Below are positions 16,779 to 23,742 of a stretch of 34,594 nt of DNA, piece by piece. The DNA is from Bacteroidota bacterium (GTDB lineage: Bacteria; Bacteroidota; Bacteroidia; Bacteroidales; VadinHA17), in contig JAEYZD010000188.1 of the NCBI GenBank assembly GCA_023430725.1, positions 1 through 34,594 of the forward strand. The letters run 5' to 3'. Numbering within the stretch: the stretch's first letter is position 1; each line of letters opens with the position of its first letter. The notes under the pieces are model-generated. The model had not been told where the DNA came from, did no database searches, and saw only the letters and a program-made list of their open reading frames with translations. Position numbers and translations under genes: made by a program.

Positions 16779-17213
16779 TTATTTCTTTTCGGGGGCGGGT
16801 GTCAGGTTATCGCAGACGCCATCCTTGTTGGCGTCAACGAATGCCGGTCCCTGGCCGTTGTGCCTGCCTCTGCCGGGAGCTGTTCCCTGTCCCTGACAAC
16901 GTCCGGCACCTCTGCCGGCTGCCACATCCTGTCCACGGCCCTGACCGTTCCGCGGTCCCTGTGCCAGTCCTTGTCCCTTGCCGGGACCGCGATTGGCTGC
17001 AGCCTGGTTCTCACCGCCTGAGTAAGCCCTGCGACCAGGCCTGGTGCCGTTTTCGTAATTATCACATACACCGTCTTTGTCTGCATCGACGAATTCATTG
17101 CCTGCGGCGCGTCCCTTGCCGGCCTGACCCGGGGTGGTCTCCGTTGTCTGTGCTGCAGCGATAGCCGTCATGGCTACAAAAGCCGCCACCGTAAAGAATA
17201 ATCTTGTCTTCAT
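16779..17213 (-). CDS. Secreted EF-hand-like protein with Gly/Arg/Gln-rich centre
   Basis: A 144-residue protein with a signal peptide (MKTRLFFTVAAFVAMTAIAA, cleaved near AAAQ). Two near-identical calcium-loop motifs flank a low-complexity core. The first, DADKDGVCDNYE, fits a canonical 12-residue EF-hand loop with Asp at 1, 3, 5, 9 and Glu at 12; the second, DANKDGVCDNLT, lacks the final Glu. Between them lie about 65 residues dominated by Gly, Arg, Gln and Ala (for example GKGQGLAQGPRNGQGRGQ). Each loop carries one Cys, which could pair. It probably binds Ca2+ or another metal in the periplasm or outside the cell; nothing more specific can be said. It lies 114 bases downstream of the copper ATPase with its own leader, which holds an inverted repeat at its start codon. 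Confidence 0.85.
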   Translation of the reverse strand: MKTRLFFTVAAFVAMTAIAAAQTTETTPGQAGKGRAAGNEFVDADKDGVCDNYENGTRPGRRAYSGGENQAAANRGPGKGQGLAQGPRNGQGRGQDVAAGRGAGRCQGQGTAPGRGRHNGQGPAFVDANKDGVCDNLTPAPEKK

Positions 17214-17269
17214 GAGTAATTGTTTTTAGTTATTGTATTCTATTGTTGCTGTCTGTTTACAATTACTCA
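17213..17269 (-). promoter_or_regulatory. Inverted repeat spanning the leader of the EF-hand gene
   Basis: An 11-base perfect inverted repeat, tgagtaattgt (17213-17223) and acaattactca (17259-17269), encloses the 35-base leader just upstream of the EF-hand gene and touches its start codon. As DNA it could be an operator; as RNA it could fold over the translation start. No protein partner can be named. Confidence 0.45.
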
Positions 17270-17327
17270 GATGCGAATTATGCCAGGAGGTTTAATCGCC
17301 CTGAAGAAAAAATGCAGAAAAATAAAA

Positions 17328-19544
17328 TTATAATTTGATATTCCTGAGTCTCAGTGCATTCCATACAACCGATACAGAGCTGAAGCTCATCGCGGCGGCG
17401 GCGAACATCGGGTTCAGCAGCGGTCCGCCGAAGAGATGCAGCAGACCCATGGCAACCGGTATGCCCAGAATATTGTAGAAGAATGCCCAGAAAAGATTTT
17501 GCTTTATGTTCCGGATTGTGCTGTTGCTCAGCTTAAGTGTGCGAACCACATCCTGCAGATCGTTTTTTATCAGCACCACGTCGGCAGCCTCAATCGCAAC
17601 ATCGGTACCCGATCCGATTGCGATACCCACGTCGGCCGTCGCCAGGGCAGGGGCATCATTGATTCCATCGCCCACCATGATGACACTGTTGCCGTTGCCT
17701 CTTAACTTGCGTATCTCCTCGGCCTTGTCGCCTGGGAGTACGCCTGCAATCACGCTGCCGATGCCTGCCTGACCGGCTATATGTCTGGCTGTCTGTATGC
17801 TGTCACCTGTAATCATCATCACCTCGAGGCCCATCGTTTTCAGTTCACGGACAGCCCCTGCCGATCCCGGCCTGATTGTGTCGGCAACGGCAATAACGCC
17901 CAGGCATTTTCCGTCGGCGGCAAGGAACATGATTGTCTTTCCCTGCCCGGCAAGCTCTTCAGCTGAAAAGTCAGCTCCGGTTGTATCAACCTTTCTTTCG
18001 TCCATGAGTCTCTTGCTGCCGGCAAGGATATGAGTACCGTTGACGGAGGCTTCCACGCCATATCCCGGCAGGGCAGTAAAACGGTCCGGCCCGGTGACGG
18101 GAATGCCTTTGACAAATGCATACTCTGCGACAGCTTTTGCAACCGGGTGCTCGGAGCGGCTTTCGGCCGATGCAGCGACAGAGATCATCGTCTCTGTGTC
18201 TTCCTCTCTTACCGGCCTGATGTCGGTTACTATCGGGATGCCCGTAGTGACCGTGCCAGTCTTGTCGAGAACCACCACCTTCGCCCTGCGTGCTGTTTCA
18301 AGTGCCTCGCCGCTTTTGATGAGTATACCCTGCTGGGCTCCTCTGCCGGTCCCCACCATCACAGCAACGGGCGTGGCCAAACCCAGTGCACAGGGGCATG
18401 CAATGATGAGTACTGAGATGAGCACGGTGAATGCCAGTCGGAAGTCACCTGTCCCGATCAGCCATCCGGTTGCAGCCAGCAGTGCCAGAGCCATGACAAC
18501 CGGCACAAAGATGCCGGAGATTTTATCGGCAAGCCGGGCGATCGGGGCTTTTGATCCCTGTGCCTCTTCCATCAGCCTGACAATCCTTGCCAGGGTGGTG
18601 GCGCTTCCGACACGTGTGGCCCTGCATACTACTGATCCGTTCAGATTGATGCTGCCGCCGGTTACTTCGGAACCCTCGCTCTTTTCCACAGGGGTGCTCT
18701 CGCCGGTGAGCATCGATTCGTCGGCGGAGCTGTTTCCGCTGGTTACAATCCCGTCAACGGGAAACCGCTCGCCGGGTTTTATGACGACAAGTTCATCCAC
18801 CTGGACCTTTGAAGCCGGCACTGTCTTCTCCTTTCCGTCGCGAATCACTGTCGCAAGGGGAGGGGCCAGTGAGAGCAGTTTTCGTATCGCGTTTCCGGCC
18901 TTTGACTTCGACCTGGCCTCGAGGAAGCGGCCCATAGTAATAAGTGTGATTATGGCAGCTGCCGATTCGTAATAGAGGCCATGAACTGAGTGACCGTCGC
19001 CACCGGCGACCCTGACTGTAGCATAAATGCTATAGAGGTATGCTGCTGCAGTGCCCATGGCTACCAGGGTGTCCATCCCGGGGTTACCCCTGAGCAAAGT
19101 TTTTGTCCCTGCATGGTAAAAGTTGCGTCCGATGATCACGACCGGGGTGGTCAGCAGAAGCTGAAGCAGGGCAAATGTCAGGGGACTGCTGTCAGGAGAG
19201 ATGAAAGCAGGCAGCTTCGCACCGGCCATGGCAGACATTGTAAGTATCAGCAGCGGGACTGTAAAGATCAGCGACCAGATGAGCCTGATGCGCAGACGCT
19301 CTGTCTCAGACTGTGCTGCACGGCGTTCCTTCTCATCATCAATGGCTTTGTAACCTGCCCTGCTGACGGCATCGATGACGCTGGTGACCGATGCCTTGCG
19401 TTCATCATATGAAATTGTCAGACGTTCCGTTGCCAGGTTGACGCTGGCAAAGGTAATCCCCTCAACCTTAGCGGCTGCCTTCTCAACATGTGCTGCGCAC
19501 GATGCGCAGTTCATCCCCTCTATGGCAAAAGATTTATCGGTCAT
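17328..19544 (-). CDS. copA: Copper-translocating P1B-type ATPase
   Basis: A 738-residue heavy-metal ATPase that exports Cu+ (or Ag+) from the cytoplasm at the cost of ATP. I start it at ATG 19544 (MTDKSFAIEGM); a TTG at 19562 is in frame. One N-terminal HMA domain has GMNCASC (Cys13, Cys16). The membrane core carries the actuator TGES (281-284), the metal-binding CPC in IIACPCALGLATP (383-385), the phosphorylation site DKTGT (427-431) and GDGINDAPALATADVGIAIG. The CPC form with later membrane Asn/Tyr and Met/Ser residues (NLFWAFFYN; MSFSSVSVVWNALRL) fits the copper-specific 1B-1 class. The gene stands alone: no CopZ, CueR or CopY-type regulator is visible in the window. Confidence 0.96.
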   Translation of the reverse strand: MTDKSFAIEGMNCASCAAHVEKAAAKVEGITFASVNLATERLTISYDERKASVTSVIDAVSRAGYKAIDDEKERRAAQSETERLRIRLIWSLIFTVPLLILTMSAMAGAKLPAFISPDSSPLTFALLQLLLTTPVVIIGRNFYHAGTKTLLRGNPGMDTLVAMGTAAAYLYSIYATVRVAGGDGHSVHGLYYESAAAIITLITMGRFLEARSKSKAGNAIRKLLSLAPPLATVIRDGKEKTVPASKVQVDELVVIKPGERFPVDGIVTSGNSSADESMLTGESTPVEKSEGSEVTGGSINLNGSVVCRATRVGSATTLARIVRLMEEAQGSKAPIARLADKISGIFVPVVMALALLAATGWLIGTGDFRLAFTVLISVLIIACPCALGLATPVAVMVGTGRGAQQGILIKSGEALETARRAKVVVLDKTGTVTTGIPIVTDIRPVREEDTETMISVAASAESRSEHPVAKAVAEYAFVKGIPVTGPDRFTALPGYGVEASVNGTHILAGSKRLMDERKVDTTGADFSAEELAGQGKTIMFLAADGKCLGVIAVADTIRPGSAGAVRELKTMGLEVMMITGDSIQTARHIAGQAGIGSVIAGVLPGDKAEEIRKLRGNGNSVIMVGDGINDAPALATADVGIAIGSGTDVAIEAADVVLIKNDLQDVVRTLKLSNSTIRNIKQNLFWAFFYNILGIPVAMGLLHLFGGPLLNPMFAAAAMSFSSVSVVWNALRLRNIKL

Positions 19545-19817
19545 GATTATTCTAAGCTTCAATCATTAAACAAGCAAGTTAATAAAACGTTTACCGCTGC
19601 AGGAAGCAGACTACTGAAGGAAGGCTTGATTTGTTACGGAGGAAGGGATTACCTTAGGTGATCCCTCTATGAAGAGTCTGCAATTGACAAGACAGGCATG
19701 CGCTCAGCGTATGCTCTTCTGTTACCATTCCTTCGCCTCTTGAGCAAGCCCCTTCGGCATAGTCCTGAAAACAGAAGCCGTACTGCCTTTCAGCAGTACG
19801 GCCTGTCTTGTCATTTG
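19545..19817. other. Hairpin-rich intergenic block between copA and tRNA-Ser
   Basis: These 273 bases hold no protein gene I can support but several strong inverted repeats: agggattacc/ggtgatccct (19644-19666, loop tta), gcatgcgc/gcgtatgc (19696-19714, loop tca), cttctgtt (19716-19723) with aacagaag (19770-19777), and gccgtactgc/gcagtacggc (19777-19802). An outer repeat, gcaattgacaagacaggc (19680-19697) with gcctgtcttgtcatttgc (19801-19818), matches at 17 of 18 bases and encloses the last three. This could be a structured RNA, a small non-autonomous element, or the trailer of the tRNA transcript. Confidence 0.6.
19767..19802 (-). terminator. Probable terminator of the tRNA-Ser transcript
   Basis: Perfect 10-base stem gccgtactgc (19777-19786) and gcagtacggc (19793-19802) with a 6-base loop. 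Read on the minus strand it is 16 bases past the tRNA 3' end and is followed by ttctgttttc, a modest U-rich tail. Confidence 0.65.
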
Positions 19818-19904
19818 CGGAGAGAGAGGGATTCGAACCCTCGGTCCAGTTGCCCGGACAACGGTTTTCGAGACCGCCCCAATCGACCACTCTGGCATCT
19901 CTCC
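19818..19904 (-). tRNA. tRNA-Ser (anticodon CGA)
   Basis: An 87-base class II tRNA. The acceptor stem is ggagaga/tctctcc, with discriminator G at plus base 19818. The anticodon arm GCGGT-CT-CGA-AA-ACCGT gives anticodon CGA (plus bases 19868-19870), reading the Ser codon UCG. A long variable arm (GTTG..CAAC) is typical of tRNA-Ser. The T arm is GAGGG-TTCGAAT-CCCTC. CCA is not encoded; the next bases are GCA. Confidence 0.96.
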
Positions 19905-20028
19905 GGGTTCACCGTGCCCGACTGACACAGCGGCTGCAAATATAATCCAAATTATTAATACCGAATTTGACCGGAAAACTAAAAGGGAATATTATTTGTT
20001 TAATGCTCTGTATCCAACCTTAAAAACG

Positions 20029-20487
20029 ATGAAAAAAATCCTGACTATGGCAACCTTTACTGTGATGACATTGATTGCAGGTGCACAGGATGCCAATATT
20101 GCATATGACTCAATTCTTGCAAGGAAACTGGGGGCAGACGAACGTGGTATGAAATCCTATGTGCTTGTAATCCTGCGCACCGGACCGGCAATGATCGAAG
20201 ACAAGGAGCTCAGAGACAGTCTTTTTGCCGGTCATTTTTCAAACATGGATAAACTGGCCGAAGAAGGGAAACTGGTAGCCGCCGGACCCTTCAATACAAA
20301 TGATAATGAATACAGGGGCCTGTTTATCTTTAATGTAAGCACGATAGCGGAGGCTGAAGAACTGGTAAAAGGTGATCCTACCGTCACAAACGGCATATTC
20401 GTGACCGAGATGTACCGATGGTATGGCTCAGCCGCACTACCAATGATGAATGAGATCCATCCCAAGCTGCAGAAACCCAGGCAGTGA
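20029..20487 (+). CDS. Secreted YCII-domain protein
   Basis: A 152-residue protein starting at ATG 20029; the frame opens at a TTG at 19996, but the signal peptide MKKILTMATFTVMTLIAGAQ argues for the later start. After cleavage near GAQ, residues 40-130 form a YCII (YciI-like) dimeric alpha/beta-barrel domain: LVILRTGPAMIED, HFSNMDKLAEEGKLVAAGPF, RGLFIFNVSTIAEAEELVKGDP, VTEMYRWYG. YCII proteins are small, mostly cytosolic and of unclear enzymology; a His-Asp pair is conserved in the typical members and the His of GHFSNM fits it. The export signal is a notable twist. It is monocistronic, with an AT-rich hairpin following. Confidence 0.88.
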   Translation: MKKILTMATFTVMTLIAGAQDANIAYDSILARKLGADERGMKSYVLVILRTGPAMIEDKELRDSLFAGHFSNMDKLAEEGKLVAAGPFNTNDNEYRGLFIFNVSTIAEAEELVKGDPTVTNGIFVTEMYRWYGSAALPMMNEIHPKLQKPRQ

Positions 20488-20515
20488 AAAAAATATTCCG
20501 AGAAAACACAAAAAA

Positions 20516-20540
20516 AGTTCATGTTAATGTAAACTTTTCG
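20516..20540 (+). terminator. AT-rich hairpin after the YCII gene
   Basis: aaagtt and aacttt arms enclose a near-palindromic centre (two wobbles, one mismatch), about 30 bases past the stop at 20487, followed by the U-rich cgatttttc. A weak but plausible terminator. Confidence 0.45.
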
Positions 20541-20617
20541 ATTTTTCAGTCGTCTTTATACTGAAGCGACTTGCAAAAGTTCTTCTTAGGTTGGTTTCAA
20601 GGTAAACAGAAAAAGGG

Positions 20618-20643
20618 GCTGCACAATGTGCGGCTTCTTTTTT
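20618..20643 (+). terminator. Rho-independent terminator upstream of rsgA
   Basis: gctgcac (20618-20624) pairs with gtgcggc (20628-20634) around aat, followed by ttctttttt. It lies 131 bases after the YCII stop and 43 bases before rsgA, so it either ends a second, RNA-only transcript, backs up the first terminator, or attenuates rsgA. Confidence 0.7.
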
Positions 20644-20685
20644 GCACTTGTTGTATTTTTACATTAACAGAAATTCTTTATTAAA

Positions 20686-21750
20686 ATGACCATTGAAGAT
20701 CTGGGCCTTTCAGCAGAACTGATAGCATTCATTAATGACAACAACCCTGAACTGCCGCATATTGGCCGCGTAATCCGCGAGCACCGCGAACGGTATGCTG
20801 TCTCAGACGGTGAGAATGATTTCGATGCCGAAATCACCGGAAACATGAGATATTCAGCTGCTTCCCGGGCAGATTTCCCTGCTGTGGGCGACTGGGTGAC
20901 CATTACAACTTATGGCTCTGACCAGGCAATCATCAACGGAATATTGCCAAGAAAAACCATGCTGGCACGCCAGGCTGTCGGCAAACCCGGGGAGATACAG
21001 ATTATCTCTGCCAATATTGATGTTGCCTTTATAGTACAGGCAATAAACAATAACTTTAACATCAACAGGCTTGAGAGGTACCTGACAATCTGTTACTCGG
21101 CGGGCATTGAGCCGGTCCTGGTGCTGAGCAAGACCGATCTGGTAAGCGATGATGAGATTGAATCAGCCCTCGGATCACTGAAGAAACGTGACAGACAGGT
21201 TAAGCATATCCTTCTCAGCAATGTCACCAGGGAGGGAGTGGACCAGGTGCTCAGTACAATACAAAAGGGGAGGACCTATTGCGTTATCGGATCATCCGGA
21301 GTGGGGAAGTCGACTCTAATTAACAATCTTCTTAAACGTGAGATGCTCCGTACCGGCGAGATAAGCCACAGTACAAACAAGGGGAGGCATGTTACGGAAC
21401 ACCGCGAGCTGTTTGTCCTGGATAACGGAGGGATAATCATTGACACTCCGGGTATGAAGGAACTGGGCCTGACCGATGATGCAGGAGGACTGAGCACCAC
21501 TTTCAGTGACATAAATGATCTTGCTGCAGAATGCCGGTTTCCTGATTGTTTACATATAAATGAGACGGGATGTGCTGTTATGGAGGCAGTTGAAAACGGT
21601 ACTATCGACCGCGGCTCATATGAGAACTACATAAAAATGCTGAAGGAGCAGGAGAGGTACACCACGACTGTGGCCGAGAAGCACAGGAAAGACAAACAGT
21701 TCGGCAAAATGCTGAAGAACTACTATAAGATCACCGGCGGCAAAAGGTAA
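20686..21750 (+). CDS. rsgA: Ribosome small-subunit-dependent GTPase A
   Basis: A 354-residue circularly permuted GTPase that helps late 30S maturation. An N-terminal OB-fold (about 50-110, with GDWVTI) precedes the permuted motifs: G4 as SKTD (148-151), G1/Walker A as GSSGVGKST (202-210), a switch region TNKGRHVTEHRELF, then G3 DTPG (from 253). A C-terminal zinc-knuckle has CRFPDCLHINETGCAV, fitting the Cys/His pattern of the family. Length is slightly above the usual 300-330 because of an N-terminal extension. Start ATG 20686 follows a terminator by about 40 bases. No partner genes adjoin it. Confidence 0.96.
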   Translation: MTIEDLGLSAELIAFINDNNPELPHIGRVIREHRERYAVSDGENDFDAEITGNMRYSAASRADFPAVGDWVTITTYGSDQAIINGILPRKTMLARQAVGKPGEIQIISANIDVAFIVQAINNNFNINRLERYLTICYSAGIEPVLVLSKTDLVSDDEIESALGSLKKRDRQVKHILLSNVTREGVDQVLSTIQKGRTYCVIGSSGVGKSTLINNLLKREMLRTGEISHSTNKGRHVTEHRELFVLDNGGIIIDTPGMKELGLTDDAGGLSTTFSDINDLAAECRFPDCLHINETGCAVMEAVENGTIDRGSYENYIKMLKEQERYTTTVAEKHRKDKQFGKMLKNYYKITGGKR

Positions 21751-21755
21751 GATTA

Positions 21756-21804
21756 TTTGGGATTTGGGATTTGGAATTTGGGATTTGAGATTTTCGATTT
21801 TGGA
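21756..21804. repeat. Heptad tandem repeat (TTTGGGA)
   Basis: Seven consecutive seven-base units from 21756: TTTGGGA, TTTGGGA, TTTGGAA, TTTGGGA, TTTGAGA, TTTTCGA, TTTTGGA. They fill the gap between rsgA and the M28 peptidase and degenerate toward the 3' end. This is a short-tandem-heptad repeat, non-coding. Confidence 0.85.
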
Positions 21805-21823
21805 TTGAATTTTGAGTACGGTC

Positions 21824-23035
21824 ATGAAAGAGAAATTATACAACCGGAGTATTTATTATCTTGATGTTCTGTGCAACCGGATACCGGGAAGGAGTGTCGG
21901 CAGCGAGGGTAACAGGGAGGCGACGCGCTTCTTTGAGCAGGAGCTTATACGATTGGGATGGCGCACCACAAAAGCTGAGTTTGATGCACTGGACTGGAGA
22001 GACGGCGGGGCGCAGCTAATTTGCAGAGGTGAAGCTTTTGAGGTATTCGCCGGACCATACTCCCTGCCGTTCAGCGGAACCAGACAACTTGTGGCTGTCT
22101 CAGACACCGCAACACTTGAAAAGGCAGAGATGAAGGACAAGATAGTCCTCCTTCACGGCGAGATCGCCAGGGAACAGCTTATGCCAAAGAACTTTGTTTT
22201 CTATAATCCAGAAGAGCACCAGAGGATTATCGGGCTGCTTGAGAAAGGCAAACCCGCGGCAATTGTCAGTGCCACAGGGAGAAATTCCGCACTGGCCGGA
22301 GGCGTTTACCCTTTCCCGCTGATAGAGGATGGCGACTTCTACATACCTTCGGTCTATATGACAGAAGAGGAGGGGATAAGACTCCTGCCATATGACGGCA
22401 GCGCCGTCTCCCTTGAGTCTGTGTCGGAGCGTATTCCCGGCAAAGGTTATAACGTTATTGCTGTCATGGGTCCGGAAGATACTGACAGAGTTGTTGTTAC
22501 AGCCCATATTGACGCCAAGAAGGGTACCCCGGGCGCCATTGACAACGCAACAGGAGTAATTGTTTTGTTGCTGCTGGCCGACCTGCTTCACGACTATGAG
22601 GGTCCGCGGAGGATTGAGCTTGTGGCATTCAACGGGGAGGATTACTATGCCGTCCCAGGGCAGATGAACTATATATTGGCCAACCAGGGTCGTTTCAGTG
22701 AGATGATCCTGAATATCAACATAGACGGAGCCGGATACAGGGAAGGAGTCTCGGCGTTCTCGCCGTTTAACCTGCCGGAGGATATATCAGAGAAAATGAC
22801 CGGAGTGATCACCCGCCATCCAGGCATTTCCGAGGGTGCCCGTTGGCCTCAGGGAGACCACAGCATATTCGTCCAGTACGACGTGCCTGCCATTGCAGTC
22901 TCATCAAAATGGTTCATAGATAACATGGAGAACCAGGATATAACCCATACTCCTAAAGATAATCCCGGCATCACTGACTGCCGCAAAGTTGTTGAGATAG
23001 CATTGGCGCTGAATGATCTGATCCGTCTCCTCTGA
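21824..23035 (+). CDS. M28-family zinc peptidase
   Basis: A 403-residue metallopeptidase started at ATG 21824 (MKEKLYNRSIYYLDVLC); a TTG at 21812 would add four residues. Zinc-site residues of the M28 fold are visible: His228 and Asp230 in HIDAKKG, Asp240 in AIDNATG, Glu272-Asp273 in FNGEDYYAVPG (general base and metal ligand), Asp in NINIDGAG, and His in DITHTPKD near the C-terminus. A region at about 80-190 before the catalytic part may be a PA-like insert. No signal peptide is seen, so it probably acts in the cytoplasm as an aminopeptidase or dipeptidase. It follows rsgA on the same strand across the heptad repeat, so the two may or may not share a transcript. Confidence 0.92.
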   Translation: MKEKLYNRSIYYLDVLCNRIPGRSVGSEGNREATRFFEQELIRLGWRTTKAEFDALDWRDGGAQLICRGEAFEVFAGPYSLPFSGTRQLVAVSDTATLEKAEMKDKIVLLHGEIAREQLMPKNFVFYNPEEHQRIIGLLEKGKPAAIVSATGRNSALAGGVYPFPLIEDGDFYIPSVYMTEEEGIRLLPYDGSAVSLESVSERIPGKGYNVIAVMGPEDTDRVVVTAHIDAKKGTPGAIDNATGVIVLLLLADLLHDYEGPRRIELVAFNGEDYYAVPGQMNYILANQGRFSEMILNINIDGAGYREGVSAFSPFNLPEDISEKMTGVITRHPGISEGARWPQGDHSIFVQYDVPAIAVSSKWFIDNMENQDITHTPKDNPGITDCRKVVEIALALNDLIRLL

Positions 23036-23048
23036 TCTTGTAATGGCC

Positions 23049-23079
23049 AAAAAAAACCGCCCCGAAAAGTCAGGGCGGT
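23049..23079 (-). terminator. Rho-independent terminator of the mini T9SS protein gene
   Basis: accgccc (23056-23062) pairs with gggcggt (23073-23079). On the minus strand the stem is followed by a run of eight T residues (plus bases 23049-23056 are A). It lies 25 bases past the stop codon at 23105. Confidence 0.85.
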
Positions 23080-23104
23080 CAGTGTATAAAAAAGAACGTG
23101 CCGG

Positions 23105-23485
23105 TTATTCCTTTATGAATCTTTTCATTACGGTGACGCGGGGAGAGATGAAGCGGATGAAATAGAAACCCTTCTTTAACTGCGAAACCTCGAGTATCAG
23201 CTGTGAATGATTCCCGCATACCTCATTAATCCTCTTGTTGCCGGTGACATCGAGTATCTCTATCATCGTTACCCCTTCGATGTTGTCAATTATCAGTTCA
23301 CTCTTCGCAGGGACCGGATAAATCTTTATTTTTTCGGAAAGAGAATGCGCCAATGAATCGGAAACTGAAGTTTTTCCAGTAGCCGGCCTGCCGGCGGCTG
23401 TCTGCCCGGAGAGACTGCCCGGAGATAAGAGCAGCAGGCAGCAAATAGTTGAAGTTAAAATAATTCCGGGTAAAAATCGTTTCAT
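23105..23485 (-). CDS. Mini-protein: signal peptide plus T9SS C-terminal sorting domain
   Basis: A 126-residue protein. Residues 1-27 form a signal peptide (MKRFLPGIILTSTICCLLLL..LSGQ). A short linker of about 20 Ser/Thr/Gly-rich residues follows, and residues 50-126 read as a type A T9SS sorting domain: KIYPVPAKSELIIDN, IEILDVTGNKRI, LEVSQLKKGFYFIRF, and the basic MKRFIKE end. In this system the sorting domain is the export label that the type IX translocon recognises and cuts off, normally at the end of a large enzyme or adhesin. Here there is no room for a cargo domain. It has its own terminator and a hairpin-shaped operator candidate upstream, so it looks like a maintained gene rather than a fragment. 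Confidence 0.8.
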   Translation of the reverse strand: MKRFLPGIILTSTICCLLLLSPGSLSGQTAAGRPATGKTSVSDSLAHSLSEKIKIYPVPAKSELIIDNIEGVTMIEILDVTGNKRINEVCGNHSQLILEVSQLKKGFYFIRFISPRVTVMKRFIKE

Positions 23486-23523
23486 AGGCTACTGTTAATT
23501 TTTCTGCGAGGTTACCTGTTGAC

Positions 23524-23545
23524 CGCATCAAATTTAAGTGATGCG
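23524..23545 (-). promoter_or_regulatory. Palindrome overlapping a -7-like element of the mini T9SS gene
   Basis: cgcatca (23524-23530) and tgatgcg (23539-23545) form a perfect 7-base inverted repeat with an 8-base spacer. The minus strand reads TAAATTTG across the spacer (plus 23529-23536), matching the Bacteroidota -7 element TAnnTTTG. A repressor bound here would block the promoter. No good -33 element was found. Confidence 0.45.
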
Positions 23546-23675
23546 ACTGCTCCTTATACTCCGCGAAAGAGGAAAATGTTTCAAACTTTAACAAGTTATC
23601 AACAAAAAAAATTCAATCCTGCACAATAAACGGAAAATAGTCCCCGCGGGAAAAAATTCAGTGCCGCCAATTGTC

Positions 23676-23707
23676 ATTGAGGGAATTTCGCAAAAAGGTT
23701 AACTTTG
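23676..23707 (+). promoter_or_regulatory. Bacteroidota-type promoter of the dcp gene
   Basis: ATTG at 23676-23679 and TAACTTTG at 23700-23707 are separated by 20 bases, matching the -33 TTTG / -7 TAnnTTTG architecture. Transcription would begin near 23714, which rules out the TTG at 23671 as start and supports the GTG at 23743. Confidence 0.65.
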
Positions 23708-23742
23708 GCGCTTTGATATCCAAACCATTCAAGATAAACAAC

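Noticed and set aside
18040..18972. 310-codon frame on the plus strand opposite the copper ATPase
   Set aside because: Ser/Thr/Pro-rich shadow of a strongly supported gene; no recognisable motif or start signal.
19680..19904. Integration site at the tRNA-Ser gene
   Set aside because: The repeats next to the tRNA are inverted, not direct copies of the tRNA end, and there is no integrase or phage gene nearby.
19654..19928. Small open frames on both strands around the tRNA
   Set aside because: They run through tRNA-Ser and its terminator hairpin; the peptides only translate structured RNA sequence.
21756..21804. Heptad repeats considered as a CRISPR array
   Set aside because: Units are contiguous 7-mers without spacers, and no cas genes occur in the window.
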